A stretch of 64,000 nt of DNA from Ruegeria atlantica (GTDB lineage Bacteria; Pseudomonadota; Alphaproteobacteria; Rhodobacterales; Rhodobacteraceae): NCBI GenBank assembly GCA_013032095.1, contig WQBJ01000010.1:79070-143069 (forward strand), read 5' to 3'. The notes beneath the pieces were generated by a model. The model searched no databases, had not been told where the DNA came from, and saw nothing but the letters and a program-made list of their open reading frames with translations. The position numbers and the translations under genes were made by a program. Shown piece after piece: positions 9,205-18,100 of this stretch (positions within the stretch are counted from its first letter, which is position 1; each line of letters starts with the position of its first letter).

Positions 9205-9214
9205 ATCGTGCGAT
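9205..9214. promoter_or_regulatory. Short inverted repeat upstream of the formate dehydrogenase operon
   Basis: ATCG-TG-CGAT followed by TGCAA lies in the 85-bp gap between the LysR gene and the formate dehydrogenase beta gene. It shares the ATTGCAA core with the palindrome upstream of the regulator gene. It could be the regulator's target; the evidence is only the shared core and position. Confidence 0.3.
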
Positions 9215-9277
9215 TGCAACAAGAGATTTGACGATATGGTACTCTGATGAGACACGGAGCCTTAATCGGAGGGCATC

Positions 9278-10981
9278 ATGGCACCATTAGACACCAAGCC
9301 ATCAGGCGCACCCAAGGGCGTCTGGAAGTCAGGTAAAGGCAAGGGGCGGCACACGCCCAAGGGCCGTCAGTTCACGGATGAGGCGCAGGCTGAAATTCAT
9401 CGCCTGCTGGGCGACCGCCCGCGCCGCCGCGACCTGCTGATCGAATTCCTGCATTTGATTCAGGACGAACACGGCCATATCAGCGCCGATCACATCGCCG
9501 CGCTGGCGGTCGAGATGCGGATCGGTCAGGCCGAAATTTACGAAACTGCGACCTTCTATGCCCATTTCGATGTGGTGAAAGAAGGCGTGACGCCACCGCC
9601 TGCGCTGACGATCCGTGTCTGTGATTCCCTGTCTTGTGAGATGGCCGGAGCCCAGCAACTACAGAAAGCGCTGGAAGATGGTCTTGACCCCGCTGAAGTT
9701 CGCGTTGTTCGCGCGCCCTGCATGGGCCGTTGTGACACCGCGCCGGTGCTGGAGATCGGTCACAACCACATAGACCACGCGACCCCTGAAAAGGTACAGT
9801 CCGCGATTGCCGCCAATGACACCCATGCGCATCTGCCCGACTATGAAGCCTTCGCTGCCTATGAGGAAAACGGCGGTTACGCCAAGCTGAAAGAGCTGCG
9901 CGACGGCGGCGATTGGGAGAAGGTGCAGGAAGGCGTCCTGTCCTCGGGCCTGCGTGGTCTGGGCGGCGCTGGTTTCCCGTCCGGCAAAAAATGGGGCTTT
10001 GTTCGCATGAACGAAGGACCGCGCTATCTGGCCGTAAACGGGGACGAAGGCGAACCGGGCACGTTCAAAGACCGTTATTATCTGGAGCGTACGCCGCATG
10101 TCTTCCTTGAAGGCATGCTGATCGCTGCTTGGGCGGTCGAGGCCGAGACCTGCTTTATCTACATGCGTGACGAATACCCGGCGGTTCTGGAAATCCTGCG
10201 GCGTGAGATCGCTGCGTTGGAAAACGCCGGGATTGTTGAGCCGGGTTACATCGACCTGCGCCGCGGTGCCGGCGCGTATATCTGCGGTGAAGAATCCGCG
10301 ATGATTGAATCCATCGAAGGCAAGAAGGGCCTGCCGCGCCACCGTCCTCCGTTCGTGGCGCAGGTTGGGGTCTTTAACCGCCCGACCTTGGTGCACAATG
10401 TCGAGACGCTGTACTGGGTCACCAAAGTCTGCCGCGAGGGGCCGGAATGCCTCAACAGCACCGAAAAGAATGGCCGCAAGGGTCTGCGCAGCTATTCGGT
10501 CTCTGGTCGAGTGGCGAAGCCGGGTGTCTATCTGCTGCCCGCCGGTTCAACCATTCTGGACGTGATCGAAGCTGCCGGGGGAATGGCCGAAGGTCAGACC
10601 TTCAAGGCGTATCAGCCCGGTGGTCCATCCTCGGGCCTGCTGCCGGCGTCGATGGACGACATCCCGCTGGACTTCGACACGCTGCAACCGCATGGCACCT
10701 TTATCGGATCCGCTGCGGTTGTGGTTCTGTCCGATCAGGACACCGCGCGCGATGCGGCGCTGAACATGCTGCGCTTCTTCGAGGATGAAAGCTGCGGCCA
10801 GTGTACGCCTTGCCGTGCCGGTTGCGAAAAGGCGGTGAAGCTGATGCAGGCCGACAAGTGGGATACTGATCTGCTGGAGGATTTGTGTCAGGTCATGGGC
10901 GATGCCTCGATCTGCGGTCTGGGGCAGGCGGCCCCGAACCCGATCCGCCTTGTCATGAAACATTTTGCTGACGAAATCTGA
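9278..10981 (+). CDS. fdsB: NAD-dependent formate dehydrogenase, fused gamma-beta subunit (NuoE-NuoF type)
   Basis: 567 residues, two subunits in one chain. The N-terminal NuoE-like domain binds a [2Fe-2S] cluster through Cys115, Cys120, Cys148 and Cys152 (CDSLSC ... CMGRC). The NuoF-like part has the NADH/FMN glycine-rich motif GLRGLGGAGFPSGKKW at 224-239 and a [4Fe-4S] site at Cys506, Cys509, Cys512 and Cys546. It passes electrons from the molybdenum subunit to NAD+. GGAGGG precedes the ATG. The alpha subunit gene starts 13 bp after its stop. In Cupriavidus and Rhodobacter these domains are separate FdsG and FdsB. Confidence 0.93.
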   Translation: MAPLDTKPSGAPKGVWKSGKGKGRHTPKGRQFTDEAQAEIHRLLGDRPRRRDLLIEFLHLIQDEHGHISADHIAALAVEMRIGQAEIYETATFYAHFDVVKEGVTPPPALTIRVCDSLSCEMAGAQQLQKALEDGLDPAEVRVVRAPCMGRCDTAPVLEIGHNHIDHATPEKVQSAIAANDTHAHLPDYEAFAAYEENGGYAKLKELRDGGDWEKVQEGVLSSGLRGLGGAGFPSGKKWGFVRMNEGPRYLAVNGDEGEPGTFKDRYYLERTPHVFLEGMLIAAWAVEAETCFIYMRDEYPAVLEILRREIAALENAGIVEPGYIDLRRGAGAYICGEESAMIESIEGKKGLPRHRPPFVAQVGVFNRPTLVHNVETLYWVTKVCREGPECLNSTEKNGRKGLRSYSVSGRVAKPGVYLLPAGSTILDVIEAAGGMAEGQTFKAYQPGGPSSGLLPASMDDIPLDFDTLQPHGTFIGSAAVVVLSDQDTARDAALNMLRFFEDESCGQCTPCRAGCEKAVKLMQADKWDTDLLEDLCQVMGDASICGLGQAAPNPIRLVMKHFADEI

Positions 10982-10994
10982 GGGAGACAGAGCC

Positions 10995-13778
10995 ATGCTT
11001 GATGCAAGCCCAAACAAGACCGTCACCTTCAACCTCAACGGCGAAGATGTCACCGTGCCCGAAGGCTGGACCATCTGGGAAGCCGCCAAGGGGCAGGGGT
11101 TCACCATCCCGCACCTGTGCCACAAGCCGCAGCCGGGTTATCGCCCTGATGGCAACTGCCGCGCCTGTATGGTTGAGGTGGAAGGTGAGCGCACTCTGGT
11201 CGCCTCATGCATCCGTCCCGCGGCGGACGGTATGATCGTGAAAACCGATAGCGACCGCGCCGAGAAATCGCGCGCCATGGTCATGGAACTGCTCGTTGCC
11301 GACCAGCCCGAGGAAGCGCACGACACGTCCAGCCACTTCTGGGACATGGCCAAGCTGAACGATGTCAGCGACAGCCGCTTCCCGGCGAAAGAGGCGGAGA
11401 AAATCCCGCTGCTGGATGACAGCCACGTCGCGATGCGCGTCAATCTGGACGCTTGTATCAACTGCAACCTTTGCGTCCGGGCCTGCCGTGAAGTGCAGGT
11501 GAATGACGTGATCGGCATGGCCGGTCGCGGCCATACTGCGCAGGTCGTGTTCGACCAGAACGACCCGATGGGGGCTTCAACCTGTGTCGCCTGTGGTGAA
11601 TGTGTTCAGGCCTGCCCGACCGGGGCGCTGATGCCCGCCACTGTGCTGGACGATAAACAGCAGGGTGACAGCAAGGATTACGATTCTGAGACCGAAAGCG
11701 TCTGCCCGTTCTGCGGCGTGGGCTGTAAGGTCTCGCTGAAGGTCAAGGACGGCAAGGTCAAGTATGTCGAGGGCATCAACGGCCCGGCAAACGAAGGTCG
11801 GCTGTGTGTCAAAGGCCGCTTCGGCTTTGACTACATCCACCACCCGCATCGTCTGACCAAGCCTCTGATCCGGCGTGAGGATGCGCCTGCCAAAGGTCTA
11901 AACGTCGATCCGGGCAACCTGTCGACCCATTTCCGTGAAGCAACCTGGGAAGAGGCGATGGATCTGGCGACCACCAAGCTGAAAACCCTACGCGAAGCAG
12001 ACCCGCGCAGCGTGGCAGGCTTTGGTTCGGCCAAGTGCACTAACGAAGAAGCTTATCTGTTCCAGAAGTTTATCCGTCAGGGTTTCAAGCACAATAACGT
12101 CGACCACTGCACGCGTCTGTGCCACGCGTCGTCCGTTGCGGCTCTGATCGAGAACGTGGGCTCGGGCGCTGTGACCGCGACCTTCAACGAGATCGAAAAC
12201 GCCGATGTTGCGATCATCATCGGTTCGAACCCGATCGAGAACCACCCCGTTGCGGCGACCTACTTCAAGCAGTTCGCCAAGCGCGGCGGCAAGCTGATCG
12301 TGATGGACCCGCGCGGCGTTGGCATGCGCAAGTTCGCCGACGAAATGCTGCAATTCCGTCCAGGGGCCGATGTCTCGATGCTCAACGCGATCATGAACGT
12401 GATCGTCGAGGAAGAGCTCTATGACAGCCAGTACATCCACCGCTGGACCGAGAACTGGGAAGCCGAGAAAGAGCACCTGCGCCAGTTCACGCCCGAGGCG
12501 ATGTCGCCGATCTGTGGCATCGAACCCGAGCAACTGCGCCGTGTCGCGCGCACCTTTGCGCAGGCCAAGGCCGGTCTGATCTTCTGGGGTATGGGCGTCA
12601 GCCAGCACATCCACGGCACCGACAACTCTCGCTGCCTGATCAGCCTCGCGCTGATGACGGGCAACGTTGGTAAGCCCGGCGCGGGTCTGCACCCGCTGCG
12701 GGGGCAGAACAACGTGCAGGGTGCCTCGGATGCGGGTCTGATCCCGATGTTCCTGCCGGATTACCAGTCGGTCACCGATGACGGTATCCGGGCGAAGTTC
12801 AACGACGTGTGGGATTCCGAAGATTTCTCGAATGAGAAGGGTCTGACGGTCACCGAGATTATCGATCAGGCTTATGCCGGTAACATCAAGGGCATGTACA
12901 TCATGGGTGAAAACCCGGCCATGTCCGACCCGGATGTGAACCACGCGCGGGATGCTCTGGCCAAGCTTGAGCTGATGATTGTGCAAGACATCTTCCTGAC
13001 CGAGACCGCAAATTATGCCGACATCATCCTGCCGGCCTCGGCGCTGTATGAAAAGAACGGCACGGTGTCGAATACCAACCGTCAGGTACAGCGGGTGCGG
13101 CCAGCCGTGACACCTCCGGGCGAAGCGCGCGAAGACTGGAAGATCACCGTCGAACTGGCGCAGCGGATCGGGCTGAACTGGGATTACACCGATGTGTCTC
13201 AGGTCTTTGATGAGATGAAGTTGACGATGAACTCGCTCAACAACATAACGTGGGAACGTCTGAAAACCGAAACCATCACCTACCCGTCGCTGTCCGAGAC
13301 TGATCCGGGGCAGGCGATCGTGTTCGGTGACGGTTTCCCGCGTGCGGATGGTCGTGCCCGGTTCACTCCAGCCAGTGTCATCCCGCCGGATGAGGCACCG
13401 GATGAGGAATACCCGATGATCGCCACCACCGGCCGTCAGTTGGAACACTGGCATACGGGTTCGATGACTCGCCGGTCCAACGTTCTGGACGCGGTGGAGC
13501 CGGAAGCGAACTGTTCGCTGAACCCCCGGACGCTGAAGCTAATGGGGATCGAACCGGGTGAGATGATCCGACTGACCACCCGTCGCGGCTCGATCGAGAT
13601 CATGGCGCGTGCTGACCGGGCGATTGCCGAAGACATGGTGTTCATCCCGTTTGCCTATGTCGAGGCGGCGGCGAACATCCTGACCAACTCGGCCATCGAC
13701 CCATATGGCAAAATCCCCGAGTTCAAATTCTCGGCGATCAGGGTCGAAAAGATCGAAGACGCCATCGCGGCGGAATAA
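10995..13778 (+). CDS. fdsA: Formate dehydrogenase alpha (molybdopterin) subunit
   Basis: 927 residues. Order of domains: N-terminal [2Fe-2S] (Cys42, Cys55, Cys58, Cys72), His-Cys site, two ferredoxin [4Fe-4S] clusters (CINCNLCVRAC at 154-164 and CVACGECVQAC at 197-207), the Mo-proximal [4Fe-4S] (CPFCGVGC at 237-244), then the bis-MGD domains. The molybdenum ligand is Cys376 in TRLCHASSV, where E. coli FdhF has selenocysteine. It oxidises formate to CO2 in the cytosol. GGGAGA precedes the ATG at 10995. No delta subunit (fdsD) or fdhD sulfurtransferase gene follows; a terminator does. Confidence 0.95.
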   Translation: MLDASPNKTVTFNLNGEDVTVPEGWTIWEAAKGQGFTIPHLCHKPQPGYRPDGNCRACMVEVEGERTLVASCIRPAADGMIVKTDSDRAEKSRAMVMELLVADQPEEAHDTSSHFWDMAKLNDVSDSRFPAKEAEKIPLLDDSHVAMRVNLDACINCNLCVRACREVQVNDVIGMAGRGHTAQVVFDQNDPMGASTCVACGECVQACPTGALMPATVLDDKQQGDSKDYDSETESVCPFCGVGCKVSLKVKDGKVKYVEGINGPANEGRLCVKGRFGFDYIHHPHRLTKPLIRREDAPAKGLNVDPGNLSTHFREATWEEAMDLATTKLKTLREADPRSVAGFGSAKCTNEEAYLFQKFIRQGFKHNNVDHCTRLCHASSVAALIENVGSGAVTATFNEIENADVAIIIGSNPIENHPVAATYFKQFAKRGGKLIVMDPRGVGMRKFADEMLQFRPGADVSMLNAIMNVIVEEELYDSQYIHRWTENWEAEKEHLRQFTPEAMSPICGIEPEQLRRVARTFAQAKAGLIFWGMGVSQHIHGTDNSRCLISLALMTGNVGKPGAGLHPLRGQNNVQGASDAGLIPMFLPDYQSVTDDGIRAKFNDVWDSEDFSNEKGLTVTEIIDQAYAGNIKGMYIMGENPAMSDPDVNHARDALAKLELMIVQDIFLTETANYADIILPASALYEKNGTVSNTNRQVQRVRPAVTPPGEAREDWKITVELAQRIGLNWDYTDVSQVFDEMKLTMNSLNNITWERLKTETITYPSLSETDPGQAIVFGDGFPRADGRARFTPASVIPPDEAPDEEYPMIATTGRQLEHWHTGSMTRRSNVLDAVEPEANCSLNPRTLKLMGIEPGEMIRLTTRRGSIEIMARADRAIAEDMVFIPFAYVEAAANILTNSAIDPYGKIPEFKFSAIRVEKIEDAIAAE

Positions 13779-13802
13779 GACCACCACTCACAAACTCTGA
13801 AT

Positions 13803-13826
13803 GGCGGCCCATAGGGCCGCCTTTTT
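13803..13826 (+). terminator. Rho-independent terminator of the formate dehydrogenase operon
   Basis: GGCGGCCC-ATA-GGGCCGCC followed by TTTTTC, 25 bp after the fdsA stop. It is a strong, compact hairpin with a T-run, so the operon ends here. Confidence 0.93.
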
Positions 13827-13889
13827 CTTTCCTTGACAGAGAGTTACTTGCAGCCAACCCTGTCACCGTCGTTGGTGGAGGAAGTATAC

Positions 13890-14678
13890 ATGGCTCGCCG
13901 TTTCGTCGATCTTTCCGTTCCTTTGGAAATGGGCATCGTGTCGGACCCACCGATCATGCTGCCAGAGATTGAGTATATGACCCACGAGCAGACCGCCGAA
14001 CAGGTCATGTCCTTCTTTCCGGGTTTGCTAAAAGATGACCTTCCGGGCGGTGAAGGCTGGGCCATCGAGCGGCTTAAGATTGCCACCCACAACGGCACCC
14101 ATCTGGATGCGCCCTACCACCATCACTCGACGATGAACAACGGTGAACGGGCGATCACCATCGACGAGGTGCCTTTGGAATGGTGCATGAACCCCGGTGT
14201 AAAGCTGGATTTCCGCCATTTTGATGATGGCTATGTGGTGTCCGCTGCGGATGTGGAGGCCGAGTTGAAACGGATAGGTCACGTGTTGCAGCCGTTGGAT
14301 ATTGTAATCGTGAACACCTCGGCCGGGACGCAATACGGACAGCCCGATTATCTGATGAAAGGCTGCGGCATGGGGCGTGAGGCGACGTTGTACCTGACCG
14401 AGCGCGGCGTGCGGGTCACCGGCACCGATGCCTGGAGCTGGGACGCGCCTTTTGCGCTGACAGCACAGGAATATGCCGAAACACGCGATCCGTCGATCAT
14501 CTGGGAAGGGCATCGGGCCTCGATGGAAATTGGCTACTGCCACATTGAAAAGCTGACGAACCTTGAGGGCCTGCCACCCAGTGGGTTCAAAATCTCGTGC
14601 TTTCCATTCAAGATCAAAGGGGCTTCGGCAGGGTTCGTCCGTGCTGTTGCGATCTTTGACGAGGACGCCGATGACTGA
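13890..14678 (+). CDS. Cyclase family protein (kynurenine formamidase-like metal hydrolase)
   Basis: 262 residues. Family signatures: DLSVPLEMG near the N-terminus, the metal-binding THNGTHLDAPYHHH segment at about 72-85, and the late GTDAWSWD. These enzymes hydrolyse N-formylkynurenine, isatin or other cyclic amides with Mn/Zn. The substrate here is unknown. GGAGGAAG sits 5 bp before the ATG at 13890. The thioesterase gene starts inside its last codons (8-bp overlap), so the two proteins are made together and probably belong to one catabolic step series. Confidence 0.82.
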   Translation: MARRFVDLSVPLEMGIVSDPPIMLPEIEYMTHEQTAEQVMSFFPGLLKDDLPGGEGWAIERLKIATHNGTHLDAPYHHHSTMNNGERAITIDEVPLEWCMNPGVKLDFRHFDDGYVVSAADVEAELKRIGHVLQPLDIVIVNTSAGTQYGQPDYLMKGCGMGREATLYLTERGVRVTGTDAWSWDAPFALTAQEYAETRDPSIIWEGHRASMEIGYCHIEKLTNLEGLPPSGFKISCFPFKIKGASAGFVRAVAIFDEDADD

Positions 14679-15180
14679 CCCTCTCAGCGGACATGACGGG
14701 CCGTATGATGCGCCAGTTGAAATCCGAGGCTTTTCGGTTCTACCAGAATGGATTGACTATAATGGCCACATGAACGTGGGTTATTACGGCGTGGCCTTCG
14801 ACCTGGCGCTGGAAAAACTGATGGTTGAACATCTGGGTTTGGGCGAGCCGCAGGTCAAATCGCTGGGGCAAGGGCCATACATTCTGCAATCCCACATGAA
14901 TTTTCTGCGCGAGGTGCAGCAAGATCAGCGGTTTTGGTTCCGCTTCCGCATGCTGGACGCGGACCAGAAGCGCGGTCACTACTTCGCACAGATGATGTCC
15001 GAAGACGCAGAAATCTGCGCTACGCAAGAGGCGCTATTCATGAATGTCAGCCACGAAACAGGGCGATCTGTACCTTACCCGGACTGGGCGGTCGCGCGCT
15101 TGGCCCGGATGGTCCGTGACCATGCAGGTCTTGAGCCTGCACCGCAGGTGGGGCAACCAATTGGTATTCGGCGTGCCTAG
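14671..15180 (+). CDS. Hotdog-fold acyl-CoA thioesterase family protein
   Basis: 169 residues. A single hotdog domain with the 4-hydroxybenzoyl-CoA thioesterase-like active site WIDYNGHMNVGYYG at about 28-41. It resembles thioesterases found beside carnitine or betaine genes, but no such genes are seen here. Its ATG at 14671 lies within the end of the cyclase gene (overlap ATGACTGA), a sign of translational coupling. Its TAG stop shares the palindrome CTAG with the stop of tamB on the opposite strand. Confidence 0.82.
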   Translation: MTDPLSGHDGPYDAPVEIRGFSVLPEWIDYNGHMNVGYYGVAFDLALEKLMVEHLGLGEPQVKSLGQGPYILQSHMNFLREVQQDQRFWFRFRMLDADQKRGHYFAQMMSEDAEICATQEALFMNVSHETGRSVPYPDWAVARLARMVRDHAGLEPAPQVGQPIGIRRA

Positions 15181-18100
15181 TAATCCCGTTCGAAAAAGAT
15201 CCCCATCCCCGTTTCACCACGCCCGTCAACGGTGCCGCGCACGGTGAAACTTTCGGTGACGTCAAGGTTCAGGTTCACCTCGGTATCGCCCTCGGTGTTG
15301 ACCGTGAAATCGGTATAGAGGTTGTCACTGAGGTAAGCGCCCGCCCCCAGACGGCCAGCACCGCCTTCGGTCGTACCGATATCCACCGTGTCCACGCCGG
15401 TTGAATCGCGCAGCCCCTTTGTTGTATCGCCCCCGGCTCCGCTGAGTTGGGCCAAGGACGCGGCCATCTGGGCAATCATAAAGGGAGAAATCTCTGAAAA
15501 ACGGTTGCCGAACAAGAGCATGGCCAGTGCCTCTTCTGCAGGACGTTCAGGATCGGAATAGACATCAACCTTAGGCGCATCCAAAGGGCCAGAGATTTCG
15601 ATGGTGGCAGTCCCATCCGATGTGCTGGTGGAAGACGCGAACTCGATATACGGTTTGAGATCACCTTGCAGAGTCACAAGCCCCTTGGTCAAAGCCAGCC
15701 TGCGGCCCAAAATGTCAATATTGCCTCGGATCAGTTCGATTTGGCCGGATGGGATGACCGAGGCCGTCGTACCACCGATAAACAGGCTACCGCCAAGTTC
15801 GGCATTCACACCTCGACCGCGTACGAAAACCGCTTTGGGAGCCCGTAGGCTGACATCCAGAGCGATACGCGAGTCGCTTTTGGTTGCGCCTTCTTCGACG
15901 ACCAGACGCGCGCGTTCTCTGGTGAGGTATCCAGCGGCGCTTTCGTTGATGTGCTTGATCTCGGGGATCGGCGCGGCCCCAACCGCACCGGCTGCGGCGG
16001 CGAGGTTGATATTGGTCTCTTCAAACGTGATTTGCCCGGAAATGGCACTGTTGCCTGCCAGAGCACCCGTCATGGCGATTTCGCCATTCAATGTGGTTTC
16101 ATAAAGCAGCTTATCGGTGAGTACGAGTTGATTGAGCCGCGTGACAATGTTTGCATTAAACGGAGGCTCTAGGCTCACAGGACCAGAGACGGTAAAACTC
16201 CCTCCAGCCCGCATGCCGCCATTCATCGAAATCGTGGCCCGGCTCTGTGCCAGCTCGACCGAGCCGCTGATGCCTGTGATCGTCTGCCCGATATCGGGGA
16301 GGGCAAGTGACGTTCCCGAGGTCGTGATGCTGCCACTCAGCGAACTGAGCGCGGGTTTGCCCCGTAGCCTCAGATTGTGTCGCGCCGACCCTTCGATCTT
16401 GTTGGGCGATATAAAGATGTTGGCAATGCCCAGATTGACACCACCTTGTGCCCGCATATCGGCCTCGCCCGTGGTCTCATCAAAGGTGCCTGCGATCGAG
16501 CTTTCGATATTGGCCGGCCCATTGGCCGAACCGTCGATGGTCCAAACACCATTGTCGCGCTTGGCGTTACCGGTGGCTGCGATGGTGCCGGGGAACTCGG
16601 GTACAAAGCGTTCGATTTTGTTTAGCTTGGCGTCGAAATCCAAATCCGCCGCGCCGTTCGTATCCACCGTTCCGGTCAGCGCCGCGTAAGAACTGTCGGG
16701 CCCATTCAGCCGCATGGTACCCTCTAGCCCCGATCCGGTAGGGGCGACGTTGCCGTCCAAAGTCAGCGGTCCGGACATTGAGGCGAGAACGCGGGACAAA
16801 TCGTCGAGTTCGGCGGTGAAGTTCAGACCTCCAGCTTCGCGATCCAGTTTACCAGACGCGGTGGCTGACAATGCTGTGCCCCGGAGACGGAAGGTGCGGA
16901 CATCGACGAGGTCTTCTTCCTTAGCCGCATCGACCCTCAGGGTTGTGCGGCCTTGGATCAGTTTGTCGACCATTTCGATGCCGAGTTGAATGTCATCGGC
17001 GTTCAGATCGCCCTGAATGTCGAAGACCCGGCTGGCGAGGTTGCCATTGCCCTGCACATTCGCGTTTACTGAGCCGCTCAGGTCGCGTTTGGTCAGGCCC
17101 GAGAACAAGGACAGATCCGGTGCGTTCACGCGGGCGTTGCCATCGACCGCCAGATCTCCGGTTGGATCATCCACCGTGGCGGCGACCTGCGCGGTTAAAG
17201 CGGTGCCGTTGACGGATGCCTGACGAATTTCGATCTGGTCCTCGGTACGTGCGCCGTCCCATTTGACAGTGGTCTTGCCGACCAGCAAAGGATCAATGTC
17301 GGACATTCCAGTCTTGATGTCCTGTCCGATGAGACTCGCGGTGCCGTCGAATTCCAGCGTCTGAATGGCACCTTTGCCGTCTATCTCGGCCTGCACAGCG
17401 CCGCCAAGGTCACGCTTGGCCAAACCGGAAAAGACGGCCAGATCAGGAGCATTCACACTGGCTTTCCCGTCGATGGTCAGATTGCCATTGGGCGTGGTAA
17501 CTTCGCCGCTGGCTTGCGCCTGCGCGGCCTCGCTGTTCAGGTTGAATTCACGGATAGAAATTCCGTCGCTGCCACGGCTGCCGTCCAGTGTTATCGTGGT
17601 TTCGCCCTCGATAACGGGGTCGATATCGTCGCGCCCAGTAACCAGATTGCGGCCTTCGACGACCAACTTGCCGTCAAAGCTGCCCTCCAGTGGTGAGCCT
17701 TTGCCATTGACCCGTGCCGAAGCCGATCCGCCCAGATCAAGTTGGGCGAGTTCCGAGAACCGAGACAGATCAGACGCCTCAAGAGTGGCTGATCCGTCAA
17801 CTGTCAATCCACTGGTCAGCCCGTCGATCAATGCGTCTAACGCAAGCGTATAGTCGGTTCCGACCAGTTCGAAGTTGGACAGGTTGAGGGACTGATCGCT
17901 GCCGTAATCAAACTGACCGTCCAGTGTAAGGCGGTCTCCCAAGGCCGTTGTCAGGCCCTGATCGTTCAGATCAATACCATCGACGAGTGCTTGCACGTCG
18001 CCTTGCACGCTGAATATTTCACCTTGTTCCAAAACGCCCTGTGCGGTGATCCGGGCGGTGTCCAGCTTCGCTTGCGGAGACTGAAATGCATTTGCTGTAA

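Noticed and set aside
12100..12130. Possible selenocysteine at the formate dehydrogenase active site
   Set aside because: The codon for the metal ligand in TRLCHASS is TGC-type cysteine (residue 376), read in an uninterrupted frame; no TGA and no SECIS needed.
11988..13454. 488-codon open frame opposite fdsA
   Set aside because: Antisense shadow of the molybdopterin subunit; no ribosome site and no recognisable domain.
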